From: an uncultured Opitutia bacterium
GTDB lineage: Bacteria > Verrucomicrobiota > Verrucomicrobiia > Opitutales > Opitutaceae
Assembly: GCA_903902745.1 (NCBI GenBank)
Contig: CAIUWA010000022.1
Span: 1 to 64,000, forward strand
DNA length: 64,000 bases
Direction: 5' to 3'
Below are positions 26,325 through 35,030 of this stretch, piece after piece. The translations under genes were made by a program, and so were the position numbers. The notes below the pieces were generated by a model, which was not told the DNA's origin, did not search any database, and saw nothing but the letters and a program-made list of their open reading frames with translations. The stretch's first letter is position 1; every line of letters begins with the position of its first letter.

Positions 26325-27794
26325 TCAACGCCCCGGCAACGTCAGCCGGTAGACGAGCACCATCGTGTCATTATCCACGCCCGCGTTGTAAGTCTCGCCC
26401 GCCTGAAAGCCCTGCGTCGTCAGAAAGTCATTGTCGTTCCCGATGAACAGAAACCAGTCGTTGGGCGCGGCCGCATCCAGCGCGGGCACGAGGGCCATGC
26501 CCTCCCATTTTTCGGAAAGGTTGTTGGCGTTGTCCGGCGGGCCGTTGTGCAGCCCGAAGCGCGCGAGCTGGGCGGCGTTGTTAAGGTCCACCAGCTCCGT
26601 CCGCGTGGCCGGCTTGACGGAGGCGTCGAGCACGCCGCCGGGCGCGACCGGCGTGCCGGGCTGGTCGAAGGCCGTGCCCGCGATGTTGGTGGCGCCGCCG
26701 AGATCGTAGACGAGGACGTGGCGGTAAACCGACGCCAGCTCCGTCCCATGGCCGACACCGCTGTCGCGCGCGAGCACGAGCATCTGCGTGTTGCTCAGCA
26801 CCAGCAGGTCGCTCTGGGCGGCGACCCGGACGGTGTTTTTTTGCGGATGGGTGGGTAGTGGCAGGATGTACTCTCCCTTGAGCACGGGCACCGCGCCGCT
26901 GAGATCATAGGCGAGCAGGCGGGTATTGCCGCGCGGGCTGGAGCTGCCTTCGCCACCGTCCTGCCGCGTCGCGGACTGCAGCAGCGCGAACAAGGTGTGC
27001 CCGTCGGGGGAAAGGCCGAGCCCCTCGATCCCCTGGTTGTTTTGGCGGCCGGTGGCCGGATCGATCGGTGACGGCGCCGGCTGGCCCTTGCCGGGGCTGT
27101 TGGCGGCGAATGAATCCGCGCCATTGCGCTTGGGAATGATGGCCTCGGGCGGGCGGATGGCGGCGAGCATCTTTCCCTCGGCGGAAAACTTGTAGAGGTA
27201 GGGCCCGTATTCGTCGCTGACCCAGAGCGTGCCGTCGGCGTTGACCGCAATCCCCTCGGCATCGAGGGAGATCCGTCCATTGAAAGCCTGCGGCAGGGCG
27301 GGAAAACCCGCGCGCACGGCGCTGCCGGAGGCCGTGGGGTCAAGCGACGTGAGCGGCGTGCCGGTGGAGTCGGTGTATTTGATGGTGTCCGTGAGCGTCA
27401 GCGACACCTGGTTCTGGGCGGTGTCATCGGCGGTCGCCGGCTGGAAGCGCACGGCGAGCTTGTTCAGGCGCGGCGTGTAGTTGGTGGTGTACGAAGCGTT
27501 GTAGCCGCGGTCCGGCTGGCCGAGCAGCGTGCCGGTGTAGGAACCGTCGGCCTCGCGGTGCCAGGAGCCGGGAGCGAAGGCGAGGGCGGAGAACGAGCCG
27601 AAGGTCTCCCCGAACTTGTCCTTGAAGTTGTGGGGCACCCGGCCGACTCCGACCAGTCCGTGATTCACAAATGTGCGGGCGTCGAGGCCGGCGCCGGAGG
27701 CGACTTGGGCTCCGGCGAAACCGGCCAGCACGGCGAAGGCGGCAAACAAGACAACGTGGCGGGAGCGAGTAAGGGTACGCATGTAGGAAGTCAT
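26325..27794 (-). CDS. Exported phytase-like/esterase-like protein
   Basis: This 489-residue protein has a signal peptide (VVLFAAFAVLAGFAGAQVASG). It fits the phytase-like beta-propeller family of extracellular proteins (esterase-like activity of phytase). Supporting stretches are GSFSALAFAPGS, GQPDRGYNAS, SLDAEGIAVNADGTLWVSDEYGPYLYKF, here recognised by DAEGIA and WVSDEYGPYLY, GLGLSPDGHTLFALLQSA, and the C-terminal WEGMALVPALD with FIGNDNDF. The likely role is a periplasmic or secreted phosphoester or other hydrolase. The activity is not proven for most members. An alternative start 12 nt downstream (MRTLTRSRH) is equally good. Confidence 0.8.
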   Translation of the reverse strand: MTSYMRTLTRSRHVVLFAAFAVLAGFAGAQVASGAGLDARTFVNHGLVGVGRVPHNFKDKFGETFGSFSALAFAPGSWHREADGSYTGTLLGQPDRGYNASYTTNYTPRLNKLAVRFQPATADDTAQNQVSLTLTDTIKYTDSTGTPLTSLDPTASGSAVRAGFPALPQAFNGRISLDAEGIAVNADGTLWVSDEYGPYLYKFSAEGKMLAAIRPPEAIIPKRNGADSFAANSPGKGQPAPSPIDPATGRQNNQGIEGLGLSPDGHTLFALLQSATRQDGGEGSSSPRGNTRLLAYDLSGAVPVLKGEYILPLPTHPQKNTVRVAAQSDLLVLSNTQMLVLARDSGVGHGTELASVYRHVLVYDLGGATNIAGTAFDQPGTPVAPGGVLDASVKPATRTELVDLNNAAQLARFGLHNGPPDNANNLSEKWEGMALVPALDAAAPNDWFLFIGNDNDFLTTQGFQAGETYNAGVDNDTMVLVYRLTLPGR

Positions 27795-27894
27795 TCCAGA
27801 CTGGAGCCGGCCTGTGCCGGTTGTGTGCCAGCGGCCTTACGATTGTGTGACAGTTGCCGCCCTGTCGACGCCTTGGTCGAGGTCTGAAATGAAG

Positions 27895-27914
27895 GGCGCG
27901 ACTTCGGTCGCGCC
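27895..27914. other. Perfect UUCG tetraloop hairpin in divergent region
   Basis: GGCGCGAC-TTCG-GTCGCGCC is an 8-bp perfect stem with a TTCG loop, between the divergent phytase-like and acyltransferase genes. There is no T-run. It could be a repeat fragment or an mRNA leader structure. Confidence 0.5.
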
Positions 27915-28009
27915 GAATCGGTCGGACCATCCCAGCGGTCCGTCCCTGCCTCTGCGAGCGCCGAAAAGCTTTGAAAAAACCGCTTACCCCCCGCGGCATA
28001 TCCTCGCCC

Positions 28010-30247
28010 ATGGCAAATCCCCGGCCCTCGCTCTCCGGACGCTCGCACGTCCCCGTTTTGCTCGAGCTCGCCGTGGTGGTCATTGCCCGGCTGATGTATC
28101 GCGTACGTTCGCGCGGGAGAGAAAATTTCCCCGCCACCGGGGGCGTGGTGCTCGTGGCCAATCATCTTTCCTACGTCGACGTCGTGGTGCTCCAGCTGGC
28201 CTGTCCGCGGCCGATCCGCTACGTCGGCCACCAGGGCCTGCAGGCGCATTCGGTCTTCGACTTCGTGTTCCGGCTCAGCGGCGTCATTCCCATCTCGGCG
28301 GCGCGCCCGACCGACGGGATGCGCACCGCGATCAAGGCGCTGCAGAACGGCGAGGTCGTGTGCATTTTTGCCGAGGGCTCCATCTCGCGCACGGGCCAGC
28401 TGATGGCCATCCGCAAGGGTTTCGAGGTCATGGCGCGTCGCGCCAATGTGCCCGTGGTGCCGGCGTTCATCGACGGGCTGTGGGGCTCGGTCTTTTCCTT
28501 TGCAGGCAACAAGTACCTCTGGAAATCACCGCGGCTCATGCCGACGCCGGTGTTTGTCGCCTTCGGCCGGCCGATCGCGCCCGACCAGGCCGACGGCCCC
28601 ACGGCCCGGCGCGCGCTGCTCGACCTCGGGGCGGAAGCTTTCGATGAGCGGCCCGTGCTGCGCCGTCATCTGGCGCGTGAGGCGGTGCGCGAACTCGCCA
28701 AGCGGCCGGGCCATGTCGAGATCATCGACTGCGGCGGCCACCGCCGGGAGCTGACTTCCGCGCAGCTCCTCGCGGCGGCAGCGGCGCTCTCGCGCCGGCT
28801 GCGAGCCACGTTGGAGGAAAAGCGCGTGGGCATTGTCCTGCCGCCCGGGATCGGCGCGGCCATTGCCAACCTGGCCGTGGCCTGCGCTGGCAAGGTGCCG
28901 GTCAATCTGAACTTCACCGCTGGCCGCGCGGCGATCGAGGCGAGTTTGCGCGTGGCGGGGATCAGCACCGTCCTGACCGCCGATGCGGTTCGCGCCAAGG
29001 TGCCGGATTTTCCCTGGCCGGCCGACACCCGCGACCTCGCCGCGGAAATCGGAGCCGCCGGCGGCAAGCGCGCGATCCTGCGCTGGTTCGTCGCCGCCTG
29101 GGTGCTGCCCAACCAGTGGATCCCGGCGCTGCTGGGCCTGCCGCGGACCGGCGACCGCACGGAGGCGGCGCTGCTGTTCACCAGCGGCAGCTCGGGCGAG
29201 CCCAAGGGCGTCGTCCTCACCCATCGCAACCTGCTCGCGAACTGCGCGCAGATTTCCTCGCTCTCCATCCTGCCCGCCAACGCCCGGCTGCTCGGCTGCC
29301 TGCCGGTCTTCCACAGCTTTGGGTTCACCGTGACGCTGTGGTATCCCATTCTGCGCGGCTGCACCGTGGTGACGCTGCCCAGCCCGCTCGAGACGCGCAA
29401 AATCGCCGGGGCTATCCGCGACGAGGAGGTGACGGTCCTGATCGGCGCGCCGACTTTTGTCCGGCCGTTCCTGAAGAAGGCCGTCCCGGCCGACCTGCGC
29501 TCGCTCGATCTCGTCGTCACCGGCGCGGAGAAGCTGCCGGACGACCTTTTCGAGGGATTCAGGAAACAATTCCACCTCGAGATCATGCAGGGCTACGGCC
29601 TCACCGAGACCGCGCCGGTCAGCAATATCAACCAGCCCGATCCAATGATTGTGACCGACACCGCCGAGCACCAGGCCGGCAAGCGGGCCGGCGCGGTGGG
29701 CCGCCTCCTGCCGGGCATGACGGCCCGCATCGTCGATCCCGACACCGGCGCGGACAAGCCGCTGACGGAAACCGGCCTGCTCTGGCTGCGCGGGGCGAAC
29801 ATCTTCACCGGCTATCTCGACGATCACGCCAAAACCGCCTCGGCCCTGCGCGACGGCTGGTTCGTGACGGGAGATCTCGGGCGATTCGACGATGACGGCT
29901 TCCTCTTCATCGAGGGCCGCCTGTCACGCTTCTCGAAGATCGGCGGCGAAATGGTGCCGCACGGCACAGTGGAGCAGAAAATCCTCGAGGTCTTCGACTG
30001 GGACCAGTCGGACGGCCTGTTGATCACCGTGGTGGGAATCCCCGACCCGGCGAAAGGCGAGGCGCTCGTGCTCCTCACCATTCGCGAAGTCAGCGCCGAG
30101 ACCCTTCGCGAGAAACTAATCGCCGCGGGCCTGCCCAACCTCTGGATCCCGAAGCTGGTGCATCCTGTGGAGCAAATTCCGCTCCTCGGCTCCGGCAAAA
30201 CCGACCTCAAAAGTTGCCGAGAACTGGCTCTCAAAGTGGCAAAGTAG
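28010..30247 (+). CDS. aas: Acyltransferase/acyl-ACP synthetase fusion (Aas-like)
   Basis: This 745-residue two-domain protein has an N-terminal PlsC-type acyltransferase (about residues 20-205) with catalytic NHLSYVD (HX4D), FAEGSISRTGQ and VPVVPAFIDG. An AMP-dependent acyl-activating domain (about 235-745) has the P-loop TSGSSGEPKGVVLTHRN, the adenine region QGYGLTETAPV and TGDLGRFDDDGFLFIEGR. This is the architecture of Aas, which activates fatty acids onto ACP and re-acylates lysophosphatidylethanolamine (E. coli 719 residues). Helices around ILRWFVAAWVLPNQWIPALL suggest membrane contact. The ATG at 28010 is preferred over a TTG 39 nt earlier. Confidence 0.88.
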   Translation: MANPRPSLSGRSHVPVLLELAVVVIARLMYRVRSRGRENFPATGGVVLVANHLSYVDVVVLQLACPRPIRYVGHQGLQAHSVFDFVFRLSGVIPISAARPTDGMRTAIKALQNGEVVCIFAEGSISRTGQLMAIRKGFEVMARRANVPVVPAFIDGLWGSVFSFAGNKYLWKSPRLMPTPVFVAFGRPIAPDQADGPTARRALLDLGAEAFDERPVLRRHLAREAVRELAKRPGHVEIIDCGGHRRELTSAQLLAAAAALSRRLRATLEEKRVGIVLPPGIGAAIANLAVACAGKVPVNLNFTAGRAAIEASLRVAGISTVLTADAVRAKVPDFPWPADTRDLAAEIGAAGGKRAILRWFVAAWVLPNQWIPALLGLPRTGDRTEAALLFTSGSSGEPKGVVLTHRNLLANCAQISSLSILPANARLLGCLPVFHSFGFTVTLWYPILRGCTVVTLPSPLETRKIAGAIRDEEVTVLIGAPTFVRPFLKKAVPADLRSLDLVVTGAEKLPDDLFEGFRKQFHLEIMQGYGLTETAPVSNINQPDPMIVTDTAEHQAGKRAGAVGRLLPGMTARIVDPDTGADKPLTETGLLWLRGANIFTGYLDDHAKTASALRDGWFVTGDLGRFDDDGFLFIEGRLSRFSKIGGEMVPHGTVEQKILEVFDWDQSDGLLITVVGIPDPAKGEALVLLTIREVSAETLREKLIAAGLPNLWIPKLVHPVEQIPLLGSGKTDLKSCRELALKVAK

Positions 30248-30315
30248 GCCAACCGGGTTTTCCTTGAAGGCTCCCTCTTCGATATTAAACAATTTATCCT
30301 CCTGTCGCGTTTCAC

Positions 30316-31749
30316 ATGAAATATCCCGTCGCCACCCGCCTGCTCCAACGCCGCTTGGGCGACCGCGTCGTGCGCACCGCCGCAGCGGTGCGCGCGGCCG
30401 CCTCGTTTGACAGCAGCAAGCTGCCGTTCCTGCCGGAGGCAGTGGTGTTTCCTCGCAACCATGACGAATTGACGGCCGTGCTGGAGCTGGCGAACAAACA
30501 CCGGGTACCGGTGACAGTGCGCGGGCGGGGCACGTCGCTGACGGGCTCGGCCGCGCCGCGGCGGGGCGGGTGGGTGGTCGACATGCTCGGCTGGAACCGC
30601 ATCCACATCGATGCCGAGGCCGGAATGGCGCAGGTGCAGGCCGGAGCGAAGGTCGCCGACATCCAGCGCGCGGCTGAGGCGAAGGGCTGGTTTTATCCGC
30701 CGGATCCCTCCTCCAAGGAATACTGCACTATCGGCGGCAACATCGCCTGCAATGCCGGCGGCATGCACGGCGGAAAATATGGCGTCACCCGCGACTTCGT
30801 CCTCGCGCTAAAAGGCCACCTGCCGACGGGTGAACTGGTGCAGTGGGGCACGCCCACGAAAAAATTCTCCGCGGGCTTCAACTTGCGCGACCTGTGGATC
30901 GGGAGCGAGGGCATGCTCGGGATTGTGACCGACGCCACGCTGAAGCTGATCCCGCTGCCGGCGGCGCGCTGGACGCTGCTGGCGGCGTTCCAGACGGAGT
31001 CCGCCGCGTTCCGCGCCGTGCGGGCCCTCTTCGCGCTGCGGCTGCAGCCGGCGATCTGCGAATTTCTCGATCGGTATTCCGTACTCTGCGCCGAGCGCGC
31101 GACCGGCACCACGGTGTTTCCGGGCCAGTCCGGCTGTCCCGTCGTGCTGCTCGAACTGGCCGGCACGGCGAGCGAGGTGGGCGAACAAAAGCGCATCATC
31201 CAAAAATGGGCGCGGACCCATGCGCTCGCCCATCGGGCCGCCCGCACCCGGAGCGAGGCTGAGGCGCTTTGGGCCGTGCGCCGGAAGTGTTCAGGTGCGA
31301 TGTTCGAACTCGGCGATTCCAAGCTCAACGAGGACATCGTGATTCCCCTGCGGAACTATGAAAAATTCGCCCGCTTCCTCGACCGGCTCCGGCGCGAGTC
31401 GAAGCTGTCGATCCCGACCTTCGGCCACCTCGGCGACGGCAACCTGCACGTGAACATCATGTACCACCGCGCGATCCCGGCCGAGTGCCGCGCGGCGGAG
31501 CGGGCCGTGAAAAGCCTGATGGAGACGGTCGTCGCGCTGGGCGGGGCGATTTCAGGCGAGCACGGCATCGGCCTTGCCAAGACCCCATTCCTCCGGCTGC
31601 AGCATTCGCCGGCCCAGGTGCGCGCCATGCAGGCGGTGAAACGGGCGCTCGATCCGCGGGGCGTCCTGAACCCCGGGAAAATGTTCGAGATTTTCGAGGT
31701 CTGGAAACACCGGCGGCTCGAGGTGAAGCTGCCGTGGGACCATAAGTGA
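30316..31749 (+). CDS. FAD-binding oxidoreductase (GlcD/D-lactate dehydrogenase family)
   Basis: This 477-residue flavoenzyme has an N-terminal FAD-binding type-4 domain with VRGRGTSLTGSA, YPPDPSSKEYCTIGGNIACN (trimmed here to PPDPSSKEYCTIGG) and GGKYGVTRDFVLAL. Its C-terminal FAD-oxidase domain has PTFGHLGDGNLHVNI and GEHGIGLAKTPFL. Relatives oxidise glycolate or D-2-hydroxy acids. GlcE/GlcF or an iron-sulphur partner is not adjacent, so a stand-alone D-lactate or 2-hydroxyacid dehydrogenase is more likely. Substrate is not determined. The ATG begins 68 nt after aas. Confidence 0.9.
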   Translation: MKYPVATRLLQRRLGDRVVRTAAAVRAAASFDSSKLPFLPEAVVFPRNHDELTAVLELANKHRVPVTVRGRGTSLTGSAAPRRGGWVVDMLGWNRIHIDAEAGMAQVQAGAKVADIQRAAEAKGWFYPPDPSSKEYCTIGGNIACNAGGMHGGKYGVTRDFVLALKGHLPTGELVQWGTPTKKFSAGFNLRDLWIGSEGMLGIVTDATLKLIPLPAARWTLLAAFQTESAAFRAVRALFALRLQPAICEFLDRYSVLCAERATGTTVFPGQSGCPVVLLELAGTASEVGEQKRIIQKWARTHALAHRAARTRSEAEALWAVRRKCSGAMFELGDSKLNEDIVIPLRNYEKFARFLDRLRRESKLSIPTFGHLGDGNLHVNIMYHRAIPAECRAAERAVKSLMETVVALGGAISGEHGIGLAKTPFLRLQHSPAQVRAMQAVKRALDPRGVLNPGKMFEIFEVWKHRRLEVKLPWDHK

Positions 31750-31989
31750 CGGAGGACGGAAGATCCGCCGTCGCCAAGGTTTACCCGCCTTTGGCGGCGC
31801 CGGAGGCGACCAGGGCTATGGCGGACAGGCAGGAGACAGGTATTTTCGGATTGGTGGCCGCGAAAAGGCGCAAAATATCCGTGCCTCCGACTCAAGTCAC
31901 CCGCGCGCCTATAGGCGCAATGGAGACACGGTCGTAACCCTTCGCCCTTGCGCCTTTTTGCGGCCAAACTGGATCGAAAAAATCCGTAT
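31750..31989. other. Intergenic repeat cluster
   Basis: This holds three things: the 16-mer GACGGAGGACGGAAGA (31748-31763) that also occurs inside smc; a fragment with CGCCAAGG...GGCGG and GCTATGGCGGAC, related to the internal part of the repeat at 1063-1171; and the family E palindrome at 31856-31965. No gene is seen. Confidence 0.6.
31856..31965. repeat. Intergenic palindrome, family E copy 1
   Basis: The arms are GGCCGCGAAAAGGCGCAA and TTGCGCCTTTTTGCGGCC. The centre contains the perfect palindrome GCGCCTATAGGCGC (31905-31918) followed by AATGGAGAC. Copies are at 33533-33650 and, inverted, 47126-47244. Confidence 0.85.
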
Positions 31990-33456
31990 TCAGGCGACCG
32001 CGGCGGCGGGCTTGGGCGTGAGGCGGCGGTTGCTCACGTTGTCGCCGTCGTGCGCGTGCAGGCCCCAGAAGGTGAGCGAGGAGACGACCGTGGTGATGCC
32101 CAGCGCGAGGAAGGCTTTGTGCAGCGCGGGGATCGTCTGGATTGGATCGTTCTGGTTCACGTGACCCAGGAACCACGCGGTGATGAGCGAGCCGAAGGCG
32201 ACGCCGAAGCTGAGCGATAGCTGCTGGCCCGTGCTGGAGATGCTGCTGGCCTTGCTCGCGTCGCGGTCGGTCACATCGGCATAGACGAGGGAGTTCATCG
32301 CGGTAAACTGCAGCGACGCGAAAAAGCCCTGGGCGAGGCTGAGCCCGAGGATGACCCAGATCGGCGCCCCGCGATTGATCTGGGTGAAAACCATCATGGT
32401 GCAGCCGAGCAGCACGGTGTTGCCGATTAGGATGCTGCGGTGGCCGAAGCGCGCCATGACCGGGCCGCTGATCAGCTTCATGCCGATCGCGGCGAGCGCC
32501 TGGGGCATGGTCAGCAGGCCGGCCTGCCACGCCGGATAGCCGAGGCCGATCTGGTAGAGCAGCGGCAGGAGAAAGGGCATGCCGCCGAAACCGAGGCGGG
32601 TGACGAAGCCGCCCACGACCGCGAGGCGGAACGTGCGGATGCGAAACAACGCCAGCTCGAGCACCGGCGCGGCGGTGTGATGTTCATGCCAGCCATACGC
32701 ACCGAGCAGCGCGAGCGCGATGACGAGCAGGACGATAATCGGGCCGGCCCCGAGCGTATGCTCCCCGAAGACTTCCAGCACGTAGGAGAGCAGGGCGATC
32801 CCGCTGCCGAAGAGCGCGAAGCCAACGCGGTCCAGGCGCGGGGCATTTTCGTCGCGGAAGTCCGGCATGTGGCGGCGGATCAGCCAGAGTCCAAGGAGCG
32901 CGAGAGGCAGGTTGAGGAAAAAAATCACCCGCCAGGGCAGGAAGTGCACGATGAGTCCGCCGGTAAACGGCCCGAGCAGCGGACCGATCATGGCGGGAAT
33001 GATGACGTAGTTCATCATGCGCAGCATCTCCGAGCGCGGGAAAGCCCGCACCATGGCCAGCCGGCCGACGGGGGTCATCATGGCGCCGCCCATGCCCTGC
33101 AGGATGCGCGCGGCGACGAGGAGATGAATGTTGGGTGCGAGCCCGCAGAACAGCGAACCGAACATGAACAGCGTCACGGCGAGCTTGAAGACAAGGCGGG
33201 TGCCATAGCGGTCGGCCATCCAGCCGCTGATCGGGATGAATACCGCGAGGCTGAGCGTGTAGCTTGTGAGGACGGCCTTCAGGCTCAACGGCGCCACCCC
33301 GAGGCTTGCGGAGATCGTGGGCACCGCGGTGTTCACGATGGTCGCATCGAGGTTCTCCATGAACAGCGCGACAGCGACGAGCCAGGGCAGGTAGCGCCGG
33401 GTTTCCGGAGAGACGACATCGACCGGGGTCGTGGCGGTGATGGGCGCAGTCGACAT
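31990..33456 (-). CDS. DHA2 family MFS transporter (MdtD-like)
   Basis: This 488-residue inner-membrane transporter has the 14-helix pattern. The helix-1 motif is ENLDATIVNTAVPTI, motif A is GWMADRYGTRLVF and motif C is IGPLLGPFTGGLIVHFLPWR. It is shorter than the EmrB-like pump at 2.3-4 kb and lacks the long C-terminal loop. It stands alone, without a fusion protein or regulator. The likely function is proton-driven export of a small molecule, substrate unknown. It is flanked on both sides by family E palindromes. Confidence 0.92.
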   Translation of the reverse strand: MSTAPITATTPVDVVSPETRRYLPWLVAVALFMENLDATIVNTAVPTISASLGVAPLSLKAVLTSYTLSLAVFIPISGWMADRYGTRLVFKLAVTLFMFGSLFCGLAPNIHLLVAARILQGMGGAMMTPVGRLAMVRAFPRSEMLRMMNYVIIPAMIGPLLGPFTGGLIVHFLPWRVIFFLNLPLALLGLWLIRRHMPDFRDENAPRLDRVGFALFGSGIALLSYVLEVFGEHTLGAGPIIVLLVIALALLGAYGWHEHHTAAPVLELALFRIRTFRLAVVGGFVTRLGFGGMPFLLPLLYQIGLGYPAWQAGLLTMPQALAAIGMKLISGPVMARFGHRSILIGNTVLLGCTMMVFTQINRGAPIWVILGLSLAQGFFASLQFTAMNSLVYADVTDRDASKASSISSTGQQLSLSFGVAFGSLITAWFLGHVNQNDPIQTIPALHKAFLALGITTVVSSLTFWGLHAHDGDNVSNRRLTPKPAAAVA

Positions 33457-33516
33457 GCGTGCCGAACAGCTAGCGGTGAATCCACGCAGCGCAAATGGAA
33501 CGTGCGGGTTTGCGGG

Positions 33517-33650
33517 GTAGGGACGGGCAGAGTTTTAGCCGCAAAAGGCGCAAAAATTCCCAAGGCTCCGACTCAAATTATCCGCGCGCCTATAGGCGCA
33601 ATGGAGACTCTGCCGCAGCTCCTGACCCTTTGCGTCTTTTAGCGGCTAAG
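33517..33650. repeat. Family E palindrome copy 2 with adjacent GTAG fragment
   Basis: The arms AGTTTTAGCCGCAAAAGGCG (from 33531) and TTTGCGTCTTTTAGCGGCT pair imperfectly around GCGCCTATAGGCGC (33586-33599). Immediately before it, GTAGGGACGGGC (33517-33528) is a fragment of the element whose full copy spans 34725-34908. Confidence 0.8.
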
Positions 33651-33711
33651 CCGGATTGGAATTTCGCAGTTCGAGTTTGAACATCCGCGCAGTCCCGCTA
33701 GCCGTGCATCC

Positions 33712-34728
33712 ATGACTCACGTACCCCGGTTTTTCCTCCTCGCCCTGATTTCTGTGTTCGCGCCCGCGGCGTTCGCGGCCGAGGTGGGCATCCGGCTCGA
33801 AGGCTATACGTACCCCTTTCCGGAAAAGGTTTATCGCTTCGAAAGCCAGCAGCAGCCGCTGGAAATGGTTTACATGGATGTCACGCCCGCCGGCACGGCC
33901 CGGGGCACGGTGCTGCTCCTCCATGGGAAGAATTTTTCCGGCTCGTACTTTGGACAGACGGCGGCGGCCCTGCGCGACGCCGGTTACCGGGTGATCATTC
34001 CCGACCAGGTCGGGTTCGGCAAATCGAGCAAGCCCGCCCACTATCAGTTCTCCATCCAGCAGCTGGCGCGCAACACGCGCGACCTGGTCACCTCGCTCGG
34101 GATCAGCCAGGTGCATGTGCTCGGGCATTCCATGGGCGGCATGATCGCGGCCCGCTTTGCGCTGCTGTTTCCCGCGACCACGGCCTCGCTCACGCTGCTC
34201 AATCCGCTCGGCCTGGAGGACTGGAAGGCCCTCGGCGTGCCGTACACCACGATCGACGAGAGTTACCGCGCGGAGCTGGCCAAGACGCCGGCGTCGATCC
34301 GCGCCTACGAGCTGGAGTCATACTATGATGGCAAGTGGCGGGATGCCTACGATCCGTGGGTGGAGCAGCTCGCCTCATTCAGCCTGAGCCCGGACTATCC
34401 GCGCATGGCCTGGGACCAGGCCCTGACCTTCGACATGATCTACACTCAGCCGGTGGTGCATGAGTTTGGCTCGATCCGGGTGCCGGCGTTGTTGATCATC
34501 GGCCAGCGCGACCGCACCGCGATCGGCAAGGCCCTCCTGCCGGTGGAGCAACGCGACCGCGTCGGAAACTATCCCGCCCTCGGCCGCGCCGCCCACGCCG
34601 CGATCCCGCATTCGGAACTCGTCGAGCTCGACGGGCTCGGCCACCTGCCGCACATCGAGGCGTTCGACCGGTTTTTCCCGCCGTATCGCGCGTTTCTGGA
34701 CCGGCAGACGGCAGGTTCAGCGAGGTAG
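33712..34728 (+). CDS. Exported alpha/beta hydrolase
   Basis: This 338-residue protein has a signal peptide (FFLLALISVFAPAAFA, cut near residue 23). Its alpha/beta-hydrolase fold has oxyanion-hole region LLLHGKNFSG (residues 68-77), nucleophile elbow GHSMGG with Ser140, acid in the IGQRDRTAIG region and His near the C-terminus (DGLGHLPHIEAF). It resembles epoxide-hydrolase or haloalkane-dehalogenase-type esterases that act in the periplasm. Substrate unknown. Its stop codon TAG is the TAG of a GTAG repeat edge. Confidence 0.9.
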   Translation: MTHVPRFFLLALISVFAPAAFAAEVGIRLEGYTYPFPEKVYRFESQQQPLEMVYMDVTPAGTARGTVLLLHGKNFSGSYFGQTAAALRDAGYRVIIPDQVGFGKSSKPAHYQFSIQQLARNTRDLVTSLGISQVHVLGHSMGGMIAARFALLFPATTASLTLLNPLGLEDWKALGVPYTTIDESYRAELAKTPASIRAYELESYYDGKWRDAYDPWVEQLASFSLSPDYPRMAWDQALTFDMIYTQPVVHEFGSIRVPALLIIGQRDRTAIGKALLPVEQRDRVGNYPALGRAAHAAIPHSELVELDGLGHLPHIEAFDRFFPPYRAFLDRQTAGSAR

Positions 34729-34908
34729 GGACGGGCGGCTCGCCCGTCCGTGAGGCCAGTCCGAGTTGCGGCTTGGTTGGTGGTGTCCGAATTGGGTAGG
34801 GCGAGGCGTCCCTGCCGAGCCGCGGTCTTGAACTGTGAGCTCGTCGAGCGGCTCACCGGGACGGTTCGCCCTACCCGCAAGCCCGGACGGGTGGGCCCCC
34901 GTCCCTAC
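34725..34908. repeat. Outer GTAGGGACGGG...CCCGTCCCTAC repeat interrupted by family B copy 3
   Basis: The left half has GTAG + GGACGGGCGGCTCGCCCGTCC, and the right half GGACGGGTGGGCCCCCGTCCCTAC. Between them sits a complete family B element (34796-34874). It looks like one palindromic element inserted into another. It fills most of the 300 bp between the hydrolase gene and smc; the rest shows nothing. Confidence 0.75.
34796..34874. repeat. GTAG...CTAC palindromic repeat, family B copy 3 (nested)
   Basis: The ends GTAGGGCGAGGCGTCCC and GGGACGGTTCGCCCTAC are nearly identical to those at 1063-1171. The internal palindromes are GAGCCG/CGGCTC and GTGAGC/GCTCAC. Confidence 0.85.
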
Positions 34909-35030
34909 CTGCGGCGTCCCGGAGCAAGGCCGACGGCAAAGTGCAAGAACGGTTTTGGTCCGGCGGAAAATATCCGGAAAATTTTTCCGTTTGCTCGCGC
35001 TCGCGCGGCGCACTCACACTTCACGCCTGC

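Noticed and set aside
27971-28009. TTG start for the Aas-like protein
   Set aside because: It would add 13 residues without family similarity; the ATG at 28010 fits the start of the acyltransferase domain better.
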